From: Urinicoccus timonensis
GTDB lineage: Bacteria > Bacillota > Clostridia > Tissierellales > Peptoniphilaceae
Length of the DNA: 64,000 nt
Assembly: GCF_900232945.1 (NCBI RefSeq)
Contig: NZ_OCTU01000003.1
Coordinates: 53,527 to 117,526 of the forward strand
Reading direction: 5' to 3'
A program made the translations under genes and the position numbers. The notes beneath the pieces are model-generated. The model was given only the letters and a program-made list of their open reading frames with translations. It searched no databases and was not told the origin of the DNA. Shown one piece after another: positions 25,549 through 34,220 of the stretch; within the stretch, counting starts at the first letter, position 1, and each line of letters opens with the position of its first letter.

Positions 25549-26609
25549 CCTATCCGAAACTATTGGTGAAAAGAGACATTGTACTGAAAAATGTGAAAGC
25601 CTTGAAAAAACTAACTTCTGAAAATGAAGTGGGAATCTTGTATGGCGTCACCAAGGTTTTTTGTGCAGACCCAGAACTTGCTAAAATTTACATTGAAGGT
25701 GGCGTAGATGGCCTGGCAGATTCCAGGATTCAAAATTTGAAAAAATTGCAAAATTTTGATATTGATAAAATCCTCTTAAGACTACCCCAACATTCAGAAG
25801 TGGACGAGGTGGTCCGCTATGCAGACATCAGCCTAAACTCCGAAATCTCTACCCTAAGAAAGTTAAATGAAGCTGCTGCTAAGGCAGGCTGCCGCCACAA
25901 GGCCATCTTGATGGTGGACCTCGGAGACCTAAGAGAAGGTTTCTTCCAGGAAGAAGACTTCTACCAAGCTGTAGAAGAAGTCCTCAAGATGGACCACTTG
26001 ATCTTGGAAGGAATCGGAACCAACCTAACCTGCTATGGAGCTGTTATTCCAAAGCCCCATATCCTAAAGCGTCTGGATGACTATAAACAAGGAGTAAAGG
26101 ATCGCTTTGACTATGATCTCAAGGTTGTCAGTGGGGGGAACTCATCCTCTGTCTATCTTTTGGGCAAGGAAAAACTTCCCAGTATCAACAACCTCCGCCT
26201 AGGAGAAACCCTTATCCGGGGAACCGAGTCCTCCTATGGGAAACAACTGCCAGGGACCAATTCCAAGGGCTGGGTCCTTCAAGCCCAAATTATTGAAATC
26301 AAGGAAAAACCCTCTGTCCCTGTGGAAGAAACTGGTCTGGATGCCTTTGGTCATGAACCGGTTTTCGTAGACCGGGGAGTTCGCAAGAGGGCCCTTATTG
26401 CTATAGGCAAGCAAGACATTGTCAATGAGTCTCTCTATCCCGTGGACAAGGACATGATTGTCCTGGGTGGGTCCAGTGACCATACCATTTTGGATATTTC
26501 AGATTGCCAAAAAGACTATCAAGTTGGGGATATTGTAGAGTTTAACCTGGACTATGTAGGCGTTTTGATGACTTGTACATCTGAATATGTGGATGTTGAG
26601 ATTATCTAA
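25545..26609 (+). CDS. Alanine/ornithine racemase family PLP enzyme
   Basis: The fold III PLP-dependent enzyme of 354 residues has the lysine segment GVTKVFCADPELAK in place of the alanine racemase AVxKA motif, then GGVDGLADSRIQNLKKL, LMVDLGDLREG and VSGGNSSSVYLLG. This pattern is close to the ornithine racemase described from amino-acid-fermenting clostridia (from memory), so D-ornithine formation in ornithine fermentation is plausible but not proven. It overlaps nrdR by 4 bases and is followed by a hairpin. Confidence 0.8.
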   Translation: MTYPKLLVKRDIVLKNVKALKKLTSENEVGILYGVTKVFCADPELAKIYIEGGVDGLADSRIQNLKKLQNFDIDKILLRLPQHSEVDEVVRYADISLNSEISTLRKLNEAAAKAGCRHKAILMVDLGDLREGFFQEEDFYQAVEEVLKMDHLILEGIGTNLTCYGAVIPKPHILKRLDDYKQGVKDRFDYDLKVVSGGNSSSVYLLGKEKLPSINNLRLGETLIRGTESSYGKQLPGTNSKGWVLQAQIIEIKEKPSVPVEETGLDAFGHEPVFVDRGVRKRALIAIGKQDIVNESLYPVDKDMIVLGGSSDHTILDISDCQKDYQVGDIVEFNLDYVGVLMTCTSEYVDVEII

Positions 26610-26633
26610 AAAATTTTTCAACTAGAAAATTAG

Positions 26634-26669
26634 GGGACCTATTCAGAAAACTGAACTAGGTCCCTTGTT
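26634..26669 (+). terminator. Hairpin after the racemase gene (weak terminator)
   Basis: GGGACCTATTCAG pairs with CTGAACTAGGTCCC (one bulged C) around AAAA. Only TTGTT follows, so termination may be partial and the zinc-ribbon gene downstream may be read through. Confidence 0.6.
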
Positions 26670-26683
26670 AAAGGAGAAGGAGA

Positions 26684-26902
26684 ATGAAGAAGACAGGACT
26701 TTGCCCAAAGTGTGGCTCAAAGGATCTTTTATTGGTGCCTGGAAAGGCAGGTGCCTATGGAAGCGGAAATAATATTATGATAGGGCATAGTATTTTTTCG
26801 GCAGTTTTAGTCAACCGCTATGTTTGTTGTACTTGTGGCTTTACAGAAGAATGGGTGGACCTAGAGGACATTCCCAAGTTAAAGGGAAAATACGACCAAT
26901 AG
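26684..26902 (+). CDS. Small zinc-ribbon protein
   Basis: The 72-residue protein has two CxxC knuckles, CPKCGS near the N-terminus and CCTCGF near residue 50, separated by a hydrophobic/glycine stretch (KAGAYGSGNNIMIGHSIFSAVLV). This is the layout of small zinc-ribbon proteins widespread in clostridia and of unknown function. AAAGGAGAAGGAG precedes the ATG. It lies between the racemase and rarA genes in the same direction. Confidence 0.7.
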   Translation: MKKTGLCPKCGSKDLLLVPGKAGAYGSGNNIMIGHSIFSAVLVNRYVCCTCGFTEEWVDLEDIPKLKGKYDQ

Positions 26903-26948
26903 AAAGAAGCCTTGGAAAAGGTCTTTAAGAATGGGATAAGGAGAAGGA

Positions 26949-28277
26949 ATGGATTTATTTACCCTGCAAATGGAAAACAAGTTAAAAACCACGGCTCCCT
27001 TGCCGGAGAGGATGCGACCCAAGAGTCTTGAAGACTTTGTAGGCCAAGAGCACTTCATTGGAGAAAATCAATTTGTCAACCGGATGGTAAAAAGTGGCCG
27101 GCTAAGGTCCATGCTCTTTTATGGGCCTCCGGGAGTGGGAAAAACCACCCTGGCCTATATCATAGCCCAGGCCATGGACCACAACTTCATAGAATTATCG
27201 GCTGTAACTAGTGGGGTCAAAGAGCTGAGAGAGGCCTTGAAAAAGGCGGAAGAAGACCTGAAAATTAGAGGCAGACAAACCATCCTCTTTATCGATGAAA
27301 TCCACCGTTTTAACAAGGCCCAACAAGATGCTCTCTTGCCCTATGTTGAACAGGGAAAGATTCTTTTTATTGGCGCTACAACGGAAAACCCCTATTTCGA
27401 AGTCAACAAGGCCCTGGTGAGTCGCTGTCAAATTTTAAACTTCCATGAGCTGGATGAGGAGGACTTGAAAAAATTGGCCCTTAGGGCCCTGGAAAAAGAC
27501 CAGGTCTTAAAAGACTTCCAAGCCAGCCTGGACCCCCAGGCCCTGGATTTTTTAGTCAGCCATTCCAACAAGGATGCCCGGGTCATGTTGGCGGCCTTGG
27601 AAATGGCCGTTTTAACTACGACCAAAAAAGGAGACCAGCTGGTCTTGACCAAGGAAGACATTGGTCAAAGTATGATGGAAAAACCCATCCTCTATGACAA
27701 GGGGAGCACCGACCACTATGATACGATTTCGGCCTTTATCAAAAGCCTTCGGGGGTCTGACCCCGATGCTGCCCTTTATTGGATGGCCAAGATGTTGGTG
27801 GCGGGAGAAGACCCCAAGTTCATTGCCCGGCGGATGGTGATTTTTGCATCAGAGGACATAGGCAATGCCGACCCCATGGCCCTGGTCTTGGCTACATCCA
27901 CCTTTAAGGCTGTGGAAGTCATTGGCCTGCCAGAATGCCGGATCAATTTGGGCCAATGTGCCAGCTATTTAGCCTGTGCTGAAAAATCCAACCGGGCCTA
28001 CCAGGGCATCAATGCGGCCATGGACTTTGTCAAAAGCCATCCCACAGCCGGTATTCCCATGTATTTAAGAGATCCACATAACCCCAGGGTCCAAGGGGAA
28101 AAGGAAGAGGCCTACAAGTACCCCCACCAATACCAAGACGCTTTTGTCCAACAGGACTACCTGCCAGAGGGCTTTCAAGACTTGGTCTTTTACAAGCCAT
28201 CCAACCGGGGCTATGAAAAGAGAATCCAAGAAAGACAGGCCAAACGCTGGGACGGTAAGAAGGATTGGAGGGAATAG
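26949..28277 (+). CDS. rarA: Replication-associated recombination protein A (RarA/MgsA)
   Basis: This AAA+ ATPase acts at stalled replication forks. [20 protein letters not shown] precedes Walker [10 protein letters not shown] (about 59-67), and Walker B is [21 protein letters not shown], followed by [13 protein letters not shown] and the C-terminal tetramerisation part ([35 protein letters not shown]). 442 residues. AAGGAGAAGG precedes the ATG. Confidence 0.95.
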   Translation: MDLFTLQMENKLKTTAPLPERMRPKSLEDFVGQEHFIGENQFVNRMVKSGRLRSMLFYGPPGVGKTTLAYIIAQAMDHNFIELSAVTSGVKELREALKKAEEDLKIRGRQTILFIDEIHRFNKAQQDALLPYVEQGKILFIGATTENPYFEVNKALVSRCQILNFHELDEEDLKKLALRALEKDQVLKDFQASLDPQALDFLVSHSNKDARVMLAALEMAVLTTTKKGDQLVLTKEDIGQSMMEKPILYDKGSTDHYDTISAFIKSLRGSDPDAALYWMAKMLVAGEDPKFIARRMVIFASEDIGNADPMALVLATSTFKAVEVIGLPECRINLGQCASYLACAEKSNRAYQGINAAMDFVKSHPTAGIPMYLRDPHNPRVQGEKEEAYKYPHQYQDAFVQQDYLPEGFQDLVFYKPSNRGYEKRIQERQAKRWDGKKDWRE

Positions 28278-28288
28278 GGAGAAAAGTC

Positions 28289-28317
28289 TTGTCATTCAGG
28301 GCTTTATCGTCTATAAT
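28289..28317 (+). promoter_or_regulatory. Promoter of asnS-leuS
   Basis: TTGTCA (28289-28294), 17-base spacer, TATAAT (28312-28317), just downstream of the rarA stop and upstream of the T-box leader. Confidence 0.85.
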
Positions 28318-28323
28318 TGTTAC

Positions 28324-28546
28324 ATTAGTAGCTAAAAATAAAAATTTCTTGCTATGAAGAGAAGAGTATAGTAAATCAGCCTACAGAGAGCCCTTGCTTG
28401 CTGGAAAAGGGTGGTGGGATTTACTAGAAAAACAACTCGGAGCATCGAAAGACGTAATCTTGGCGATAACAAGAATAAAAGTGGCTTGAGCAAGATAGGT
28501 GGCACCGCGATGTATTCGTCCTATGCAGAAGGCTGCTTTTTTTATA
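28324..28546 (+). promoter_or_regulatory. T-box leader (asparagine specifier) of asnS-leuS
   Basis: The conserved T-box AGGTGGCACCGCG lies at 28497-28509, upstream of a T-run (28537-28543). In Stem I, TAGTAAATC (preceded by AGTA, the S-turn motif) pairs perfectly with GATTTACTA. The 3' side of the specifier loop then reads GAAA-AAC-A, placing an AAC (Asn) specifier at 28431-28433. This agrees with AsnRS encoded immediately downstream. Uncharged tRNA-Asn should stabilise the antiterminator (known mechanism). The terminator stem GCAG/CTGC looks short. Confidence 0.88.
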
Positions 28547-28556
28547 AGGAGGTTCT

Positions 28557-29936
28557 ATGAAACTAAGAGAAATTTATCAAGACAAAGAAAAGTATTTAAA
28601 CCAGGATATTAGCCTGGAAGGCTGGATTAAGACAGCCAGAACAGGAAAGAATATCAGCTTTATCAGCCTAACAGACGGGTCAAGCTTTAAACCCCTTCAA
28701 GTGGTTTTGGACCAAGACACAAAAATGGACGACCAAGTCAAGCTAAATATTTCCTCTTCTCTTAAGGTTCAAGGAAGACTTGTGGAAAGTCAAGGAAAGG
28801 GACAAGATGTTGAATTAAAGGCAGAGTCCCTTGAAATCTTGGGAGAATCCGACCCTTCCTACCCCCTACAAAAGAAACGCCACTCGGCAGAATACCTAAG
28901 GACTATTGCCCACTTAAGACCTCGAGCAAACTTATTCCAAGCTGTTTTCCGGGTCCGGTCCCTTTTGGCCTTTGCCGTCCATAAATTCTTCCAAGAAAGA
29001 GGTTTCGTCTATGCCCAAACCCCTTTAATTACCGGGTCTGACGCAGAAGGTGCAGGAGAAATGTTTCGGGTAACCACCCTGGACTTGAAGGATGTTCCCA
29101 AAAACGAAGATGGGTCCATTGACTATTCCAAGGACTTTTTCAACAAGGAAACCCACCTAACCGTTTCTGGGCAGTTACAGGCAGAAGTTTTTGCCCTGGC
29201 CTTTCGGGATGTCTATACCTTTGGTCCTACCTTCCGGGCAGAAAACTCCAACACCCAAAGACATGCAGCGGAATTTTGGATGATTGAACCAGAAATGGCC
29301 TTTGCAGACTTGGATGTCAACATGGACGTGGCCGAAGCCATGGTTAAGTACATTATTTCCTATGTCCTGGACCATGCTCCAGATGAAATGGCCTTCTTTA
29401 ATGAGTTTGTGGACAAGGGCCTTTTGGACCGCCTCCACAATGTGGTTGACAATGACTTTGAACGCATTAGCTATACAGAAGCTGTAGACCTCTTGAAGAA
29501 GTCCGGACAAAAGTTCGACTATCCTGTGGAATGGGGGATTGACCTTCAAACCGAACACGAACGTTATTTAACAGAAAAAATCTTCAAACGCCCGGTATTT
29601 GTTACAGACTACCCCAAGGAAATCAAGGCCTTCTATATGCGGGAAAATGACGATAAAAAAACTGTTGCAGCCATGGACCTCTTGGTTCCTGGCGTAGGGG
29701 AAATCATTGGCGGATCCCAAAGGGAAGAACGCTATGACATTCTAAAGAAAAAGATTGAGGACAACGGACTCAACATGAAGGACTATGAATGGTATTTAGA
29801 CCTGAGAAAATATGGAACAGCCGTCCATTCAGGTTATGGTCTTGGCTTTGAACGGGCTGTCATGTATGTGACAGGAGTTTCCAACATCCGGGATGTAACA
29901 GCCTTTCCAAGAACCGTTGGACATGCAGAATTTTAA
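28557..29936 (+). CDS. asnS: Asparaginyl-tRNA synthetase
   Basis: This class IIb synthetase has an OB-fold anticodon-binding domain (about 15-100, [21 protein letters not shown]), motif 2 region [21 protein letters not shown] and motif 3 [21 protein letters not shown] with final PRTVGHAEF. The ending PRT and the HxAEFWM pattern favour AsnRS over AspRS. 459 residues. GGAGG precedes the ATG. A T-box with an AAC specifier precedes it and leuS follows after 9 bases. Confidence 0.95.
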   Translation: MKLREIYQDKEKYLNQDISLEGWIKTARTGKNISFISLTDGSSFKPLQVVLDQDTKMDDQVKLNISSSLKVQGRLVESQGKGQDVELKAESLEILGESDPSYPLQKKRHSAEYLRTIAHLRPRANLFQAVFRVRSLLAFAVHKFFQERGFVYAQTPLITGSDAEGAGEMFRVTTLDLKDVPKNEDGSIDYSKDFFNKETHLTVSGQLQAEVFALAFRDVYTFGPTFRAENSNTQRHAAEFWMIEPEMAFADLDVNMDVAEAMVKYIISYVLDHAPDEMAFFNEFVDKGLLDRLHNVVDNDFERISYTEAVDLLKKSGQKFDYPVEWGIDLQTEHERYLTEKIFKRPVFVTDYPKEIKAFYMRENDDKKTVAAMDLLVPGVGEIIGGSQREERYDILKKKIEDNGLNMKDYEWYLDLRKYGTAVHSGYGLGFERAVMYVTGVSNIRDVTAFPRTVGHAEF

Positions 29937-29945
29937 GGAGGACCC

Positions 29946-32354
29946 ATGAAAGAATATAATCCAAAAGAGATTGAAGGAAAATGGCAAAAGCATTGGGAAG
30001 AAAAAGAAGTCTACCATTGCAAGATGGACCCCAACAAGGAAAAATTTTATGCCCTGGTAGAATTTCCCTATCCCTCAGGCCAAGGCCTCCACGTAGGTCA
30101 TCCAAGACCCTATACTGCCTTGGATATTGTGGCTAGAAAGAGACGCTACCAAGGCCAGGAAGTTTTATTTCCCATGGGCTTTGATGCCTTTGGCCTGCCA
30201 ACAGAAAACTATGCCATCAAAAACCACATCCATCCGGCCCTAGTTACCAAAAATAATGTAGACCACTTTAAGGACCAACTCAAGGCCCTGGGCTTTTCTT
30301 TTGACTGGTCTCGGGAAGTCAATACCACCGATCCCGACTACTACAAGTGGACCCAATGGATCTTCCTCCAAATGTTTAAAAAGGGCCTGGCCTATAAGTC
30401 AGAAATTCCCATTAACTGGTGTACTTCCTGTAAGGTTGGCTTGTCCAATGAAGAAGTGGTAAATGGGTCTTGTGAACGCTGTGGAAGCCCTGTAGTCCAC
30501 AAGGTCAAGAGCCAATGGATGTTAAAGATTACAGCCTATGCCGACCGCTTGATTGATGATTTGGAAGATGTAGACTACCTGGACCGGATCAAGGCCCAAC
30601 AAATCAACTGGATTGGTCGGTCTTACGGGGCCCAAGTGGACTTTAGGGTTGAAGACAGTGACAAGAAGCTGAAAATCTTTACCACCCGTCCCGACACCCT
30701 CTTTGGTGTAAGCTACATGGTTTTGGCTCCGGAACATCCCTATATCGAAGAATTTAAGGACCGGATTGAAAACTTGGAAGAAATCCAAAAATACCGGGAA
30801 GAAGTTTCGAAGAAAAGTGAATTTGAACGGACAGAACTTTCCAAGGAAAAGACAGGAGTTGCCATTAAGGGCCTCTATGCCATTAATCCCGTCAACCAAA
30901 AGAAGATCCCCATCTGGGTCAGTGACTATGTCCTCATGAGTTACGGAACCGGGGCCATTATGGCCGTACCGGGCCACGACAGCCGGGACTATGAATTTGC
31001 CAAGAAATTTGACCTCCCCATCCTTTCTGTTATCAAGGGAGGGGACCTGTCCAAGGAAGCCTATACAGACATTGAAGATGGAATCTTGGAAAATTCCGAC
31101 TTCTTAAACGGCCTGTCTGTAAAAGAAGCCAAGGAAAAAATGTATGAATGGTTGGAAAAAGAAGGTATCGGAGAAAGGCACACCAACTATAAGTTAAGAG
31201 ACTGGGTTTTCTCCAGACAAAGATATTGGGGAGAACCAATACCTCTTATCTATTGCGACGACTGTGGTTGGGTTCCTGTGGATGAAAAAGACCTTCCCTT
31301 GACCCTGCCAGAAGTAGAAAATTATGAACCAACAGACAATGGAGAATCTCCTCTGGCTAAAATTGACTCCTTTGTCCATACCACCTGTCCAAAATGTGGT
31401 AAGCCAGCCAGACGGGAAACAGACACCATGCCCCAATGGGCTGGATCTTCTTGGTACTATCTAAGATACACAGATCCCCACAATTCAGAAGCCTTGGCCA
31501 GCAAGGAAGCCTTGGATTATTTCACCCCAGTGGATTGGTATAATGGAGGTATGGAACACACCACCCTCCACTTGCTCTATTCAAGATTTTGGCACAAGTT
31601 CCTCTATGATATTGGAATAGTTCCCACTAAGGAACCCTATATGAAACGGACCTCCCATGGCATGATCTTGGGAGATAATGGGGAAAAGATGTCCAAGTCC
31701 AGGGGCAATGTCATCAACCCCGACGACATCGTCAATGAATACGGGGCAGACACCCTGAGAACCTATGAAATGTTTATTGGGGACTTTGAAAAATCCGCTC
31801 CCTGGTCCGACAATGGCGTCAAGGGTTGCCGTCGTTTCTTGGAAAGAGTCTGGAAATTACAAGATTCCATTGTAGATGGGGGACTCCGACCAGAAATGGA
31901 AGTCCTGACCCACCAAACCATTAAAAAGGTCAGCTTTGACTATGAACACTTGAAGTTCAATACAGCCATTGCCCAATTAATGACCTATTTAAATGAAATC
32001 AACTCCCTGGGGTCCATTAGTCGGGAAGAATTAAAAATCTTCTTGACCCTTTTGAACCCTGTGGCTCCCCATATTACAGAAGAATTGTGGACCCTGGCTG
32101 GATTTGAAGGCTACCTCCACGACACCAGCTGGCCTGAATACGACGAAGCCAAAACTGTGGAAGACAGCATTGAAATCCCAGTCCAATTTAACGGCAAGGT
32201 TCGCTTCACCGTCAAGGTTCCCAGAGAAGCCAGCAAGGAAGAAGTGGAAAAAGTCGTCAAGGCAGAAGATGCCTTTGCAGACCAAGTTGGGGACAAGAAT
32301 GTGGTAAAAGAAATCTACGTTCCTGGCCGAATTTACAATATTGTTTTGAAATAA
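29946..32354 (+). CDS. leuS: Leucyl-tRNA synthetase
   Basis: Class Ia synthetase of 802 residues: [21 protein letters not shown] contains the HIGH-type motif, CP1 editing domain around [19 protein letters not shown] and [20 protein letters not shown], zinc knuckles [27 protein letters not shown] motif [18 protein letters not shown] precedes the ATG, and the gap to asnS is 9 bases without promoter, so it appears to be co-transcribed under the asparagine T-box, which is unusual. Confidence 0.97.
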   Translation: MKEYNPKEIEGKWQKHWEEKEVYHCKMDPNKEKFYALVEFPYPSGQGLHVGHPRPYTALDIVARKRRYQGQEVLFPMGFDAFGLPTENYAIKNHIHPALVTKNNVDHFKDQLKALGFSFDWSREVNTTDPDYYKWTQWIFLQMFKKGLAYKSEIPINWCTSCKVGLSNEEVVNGSCERCGSPVVHKVKSQWMLKITAYADRLIDDLEDVDYLDRIKAQQINWIGRSYGAQVDFRVEDSDKKLKIFTTRPDTLFGVSYMVLAPEHPYIEEFKDRIENLEEIQKYREEVSKKSEFERTELSKEKTGVAIKGLYAINPVNQKKIPIWVSDYVLMSYGTGAIMAVPGHDSRDYEFAKKFDLPILSVIKGGDLSKEAYTDIEDGILENSDFLNGLSVKEAKEKMYEWLEKEGIGERHTNYKLRDWVFSRQRYWGEPIPLIYCDDCGWVPVDEKDLPLTLPEVENYEPTDNGESPLAKIDSFVHTTCPKCGKPARRETDTMPQWAGSSWYYLRYTDPHNSEALASKEALDYFTPVDWYNGGMEHTTLHLLYSRFWHKFLYDIGIVPTKEPYMKRTSHGMILGDNGEKMSKSRGNVINPDDIVNEYGADTLRTYEMFIGDFEKSAPWSDNGVKGCRRFLERVWKLQDSIVDGGLRPEMEVLTHQTIKKVSFDYEHLKFNTAIAQLMTYLNEINSLGSISREELKIFLTLLNPVAPHITEELWTLAGFEGYLHDTSWPEYDEAKTVEDSIEIPVQFNGKVRFTVKVPREASKEEVEKVVKAEDAFADQVGDKNVVKEIYVPGRIYNIVLK

Positions 32355-32368
32355 GAGAAAATAAGACC

Positions 32369-32398
32369 AAAAGCGATGGGTTAGCCCGTCGCTTTTTT
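32369..32398 (+). terminator. Terminator after leuS
   Basis: AAAGCGATGGG and CCCGTCGCTTT pair (one G-T) around TTAG, followed by a T-run. Confidence 0.9.
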
Positions 32399-32407
32399 GT
32401 GTGTATG

Positions 32408-32435
32408 TGTTAGGGCTTCAAGGAGAGCCCCTACA
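32408..32435. repeat. Partial palindromic repeat, TAGGG...CCCCTA type
   Basis: TTAGGGCTTCAAGGAGAGCCCCTACA is a degenerate inverted repeat ending in the same GCCCCTACA half-site that ends each 146-bp unit just downstream. It looks like the truncated end of another unit. Confidence 0.55.
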
Positions 32436-32436
32436 A

Positions 32437-32728
32437 GGTGGCGGATGGTTTTGTAGGGGCTGGCCTGTCCAGCCCGTCTGCAATTGCGAAAATGTTTATT
32501 TTGGGATTGTGGGCATTGATGTTGTTCCCTGTATAGAAATACTCTGTCTATCAATGCGGGCGACACGGGGTCGCCCCTACAGGGTGGCGGATGGTTTTGT
32601 AGGGGCTGGCCTGTCCAGCCCGTCTGCAATTCCGGGAATGTTTATTTTGGGATTGTGGGCATTGATGTTGTTCCCTGTATAAAAATATTCTGTTTATCAA
32701 TACGGGCGACACAGGGTCGCCCCTACAA
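32437..32728. repeat. Two tandem 146-bp palindrome-bearing repeats
   Basis: Copy 1 (32437-32582) and copy 2 (32583-32728) are nearly identical. Each holds a left half-site TGTAGGGGC followed by the inverted pair GGCTGG/CCAGCC, a shared AT-rich centre with TTTATTTTGGGATTGTGGGC, and a right palindrome GGGCGACAC..GGGTCGCCC ending GCCCCTACA. Half-sites are inverted with respect to each other, so each unit resembles a small non-coding element with about 9-base terminal inverted repeats. No ORF with an RBS is present. Confidence 0.85.
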
Positions 32729-32734
32729 TTGTGT

Positions 32735-32769
32735 TGTAGGGTGAATTATGAACAGAGTCAGCCCCTACA
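32735..32769. repeat. Short variant of the TGTAGGG/CCCCTACA element
   Basis: TGTAGGG (32735-) and GCCCCTACA (32761-32769) face each other across a short unrelated centre. Same end sequence as the 146-bp repeats, but lacking their core. Confidence 0.5.
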
Positions 32770-32841
32770 GATCATTCAATATTTTCCCGAAAATGTACCA
32801 ATCCGACCATTCCAATAAAAAGAAAAAATCGATGAGCCGTG

Positions 32842-32921
32842 GTCGCTTATTGACAATTCAAAGATTTGAAACATCGCGACATCTGACCTGCCAACGAAAT
32901 CAAAGATTTCGGGCTAGGTCA
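32842..32921. repeat. Double-hairpin module A
   Basis: The first hairpin is GTCGC ... GCGAC enclosing the near-palindrome TTCAAAGATTTGAA. The second is TGACCT (32884-32889) with AGGTCA (32916-32921), enclosing a perfect CGAAATC-AAA-GATTTCG stem. The same two-hairpin order recurs in module B with different stem bases. Confidence 0.75.
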
Positions 32922-32925
32922 TGAA

Positions 32926-32964
32926 AAAAATTCAATGTTTGAGCGAAGCGAGTTTTGAATTTTT
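32926..32964. repeat. Hairpin between the two modules
   Basis: AAAAATTCAA (32926-32935) pairs with TTGAATTTTT (32955-32964). The centre contains GCGAAGC (32943-32949), a heptamer known to form a very stable DNA mini-hairpin. Confidence 0.7.
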
Positions 32965-32979
32965 AGGCTTGTCGATTTG

Positions 32980-33065
32980 TATCACCTTTGACAAATCAAA
33001 GATTTGAAACAAGGTGATATCTGACCTACCTACGATTCGAGCTTCGCTCTCGTCGGGTTAGGTCA
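32980..33065. repeat. Double-hairpin module B
   Basis: The first hairpin is TATCACCTT (32980-32988) with AAGGTGATA (33011-33019), enclosing CAAATC-AAA-GATTTG. The second is TGACCTA (33022-33028) with TAGGTCA (33059-33065), enclosing CGA..CGAGCTTCGCTC..TCG. Order, spacing and the TCAAAGATTTGA core match module A. Confidence 0.8.
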
Positions 33066-33105
33066 TTTTTCTTACATCCAGTGAGGTAGGGTGGAGGGGG
33101 AGGTT

Positions 33106-33147
33106 TAGGAGGGGCAAGGGGCATCGATAGCCCCTAGGCCCCTCCTA
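33106..33147. repeat. Strong GC-rich hairpin
   Basis: TAGGAGGGGC pairs perfectly with GCCCCTCCTA. Inside it, GGGGC pairs with GCCCC around ATCGATA. There is no T-run on either side, so it is not a classical terminator. Confidence 0.7.
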
Positions 33148-33214
33148 GAGAATAAGGAAAAGAGTGGGTATAGGAGATGCTGAGAATAGAGAGATGTTTC
33201 CTATATTTATATAT

Positions 33215-33400
33215 TCTGGTTAGCAATGCGGGCGATATAAAATCGCCCCTACAGGAGAGGAATGGTTTTGTAGGGGCGGCCCTGTGCCGCCCAATGTGTA
33301 GAACAGGGTTTGTATATTATGGGGGTGGTCTATCAATGATATTCCCTATATTTATATCTTCTGATTAGCAATGTGGGCCGGACAGGCCGGCCCCTACATG
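33215..33400. repeat. Diverged copies of the TGTAGGGGC/GCCCCTACA elements
   Basis: GCGGGCGATATAAAATCGCCCCTACA (33228-33253), TGTAGGGGCGGCCCTGTGCCGCCC (33270-33293) and GGGCCGGACAGGCCGGCCCCTACA (33375-33398) are palindromic variants of the 146-bp repeat ends, joined by short segments (TTCCCTATATTTATAT seen twice, 33197 and 33342). This is the right-hand part of the gene-free region 32.4-33.47 kb. Confidence 0.75.
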
Positions 33401-33470
33401 GGCTAGACCTGTTCCTCCCTCTATCTTAAGAAATTTGTAAGATTTTGTTAAAAGATTTGTTCCATGTCTT

Positions 33471-33479
33471 TGTTATAAT
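33471..33479 (+). promoter_or_regulatory. Extended -10 promoter of the two-component operon
   Basis: TGTTATAAT is an extended -10 18 bases before the response-regulator start. Four TTTGT pentamers (33434, 33444, 33456, 33469) precede or touch it in direct orientation and could be regulator-binding repeats. Confidence 0.55.
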
Positions 33480-33497
33480 ATCCTTGAGGTGATAAGA

Positions 33498-34220
33498 ATG
33501 CGTGACTACGAAATATTAATTGCCGAAGATGATGAAAGTATTTTACATTCTATAGAAATTTATTTAGGGAACAATGACCGCTACAAGACCACAGGGGTTT
33601 CAAATGGCCTAGATGCCCTAGAGGAAACGAAAAAGAAGGACTATGACCTGGTGATTATGGACCTCATGATGCCGGGCATGACTGGGGAAGATGCCATCCG
33701 GGAAATCCGCAGGTATTCTGTAGTCCCTATCTTGATCCTATCGGCCAAGTCTGAGGACCTGGACAAGATTATGGGCCTGACCCTGGGGGCGGATGACTAC
33801 TTAACCAAGCCCTTTAACCCCATGGAACTCTTGGCCCGGGTGGATGCCATTATCCGACGCAACCACGCCTACAACAGCGGCGAAAAGGATTCGGAAATTT
33901 TAATCGGAGATGTCAAGCTTCTCTTGGACCAGAGAAGGGTGGAGGTTTTGGGCCAATCCATTTCCCTCACCCCCATTGAGTTTCAAATCCTGGCCCTCTT
34001 GATGAAGCATCCAGGACGGGTTTTTTCCATTGAAGAAATTTACGAAAAGATTTGGAAGGAACCGGCCCTGGACCCCAAAACGGTTACAGTCCATATTCGG
34101 AGGATTCGGGAAAAAATTGAAGTCAACCCCAAGCATCCCAGGTACATCCAAGTGGCCTGGGGGCTAGGCTATCGTTTTGTCAATGAAAAAAGGAGCTTAG
34201 AAAATGGAAAAAACAAATAA
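33498..34220 (+). CDS. OmpR-family response regulator
   Basis: The 240-residue protein has a receiver domain (acidic pair D11/D12, phospho-acceptor D55 in VIMDLMMPG, K104 in LTKPF) and a C-terminal winged helix (LTPIEFQILALLMKHPGRVFS, TVTVHIRRIREKIE, VAWGLGYRF). The start is set at the ATG 4 bases after an exact GAGGTGAT Shine-Dalgarno; a GTG three codons upstream is not used. It overlaps the sensor kinase gene by 17 bases. It controls unknown targets, probably including its own operon. Confidence 0.93.
   Translation: MRDYEILIAEDDESILHSIEIYLGNNDRYKTTGVSNGLDALEETKKKDYDLVIMDLMMPGMTGEDAIREIRRYSVVPILILSAKSEDLDKIMGLTLGADDYLTKPFNPMELLARVDAIIRRNHAYNSGEKDSEILIGDVKLLLDQRRVEVLGQSISLTPIEFQILALLMKHPGRVFSIEEIYEKIWKEPALDPKTVTVHIRRIREKIEVNPKHPRYIQVAWGLGYRFVNEKRSLENGKNK

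Noticed and set aside
28436..28438. Leucine (CTC) specifier for the T-box
   Set aside because: Relative to the perfect TAGTAAATC/GATTTACTA stem the specifier position reads AAC followed by a purine, and asnS is the first gene; kept only as a side remark.
32401..32682. 93-codon and antisense 82-codon ORFs in the 146-bp repeats
   Set aside because: Duplicated peptide sequence simply mirrors the tandem DNA repeat; no start signals.
33177..33368. 63-codon ORF in the repeat island
   Set aside because: It runs through palindromic repeat units, has no RBS, and its frame is explained by the repeats.
32400..33400. Possible CRISPR array
   Set aside because: The repeats are palindromic elements of variable spacing and length, with no regular unique spacers of constant size and no cas genes nearby.
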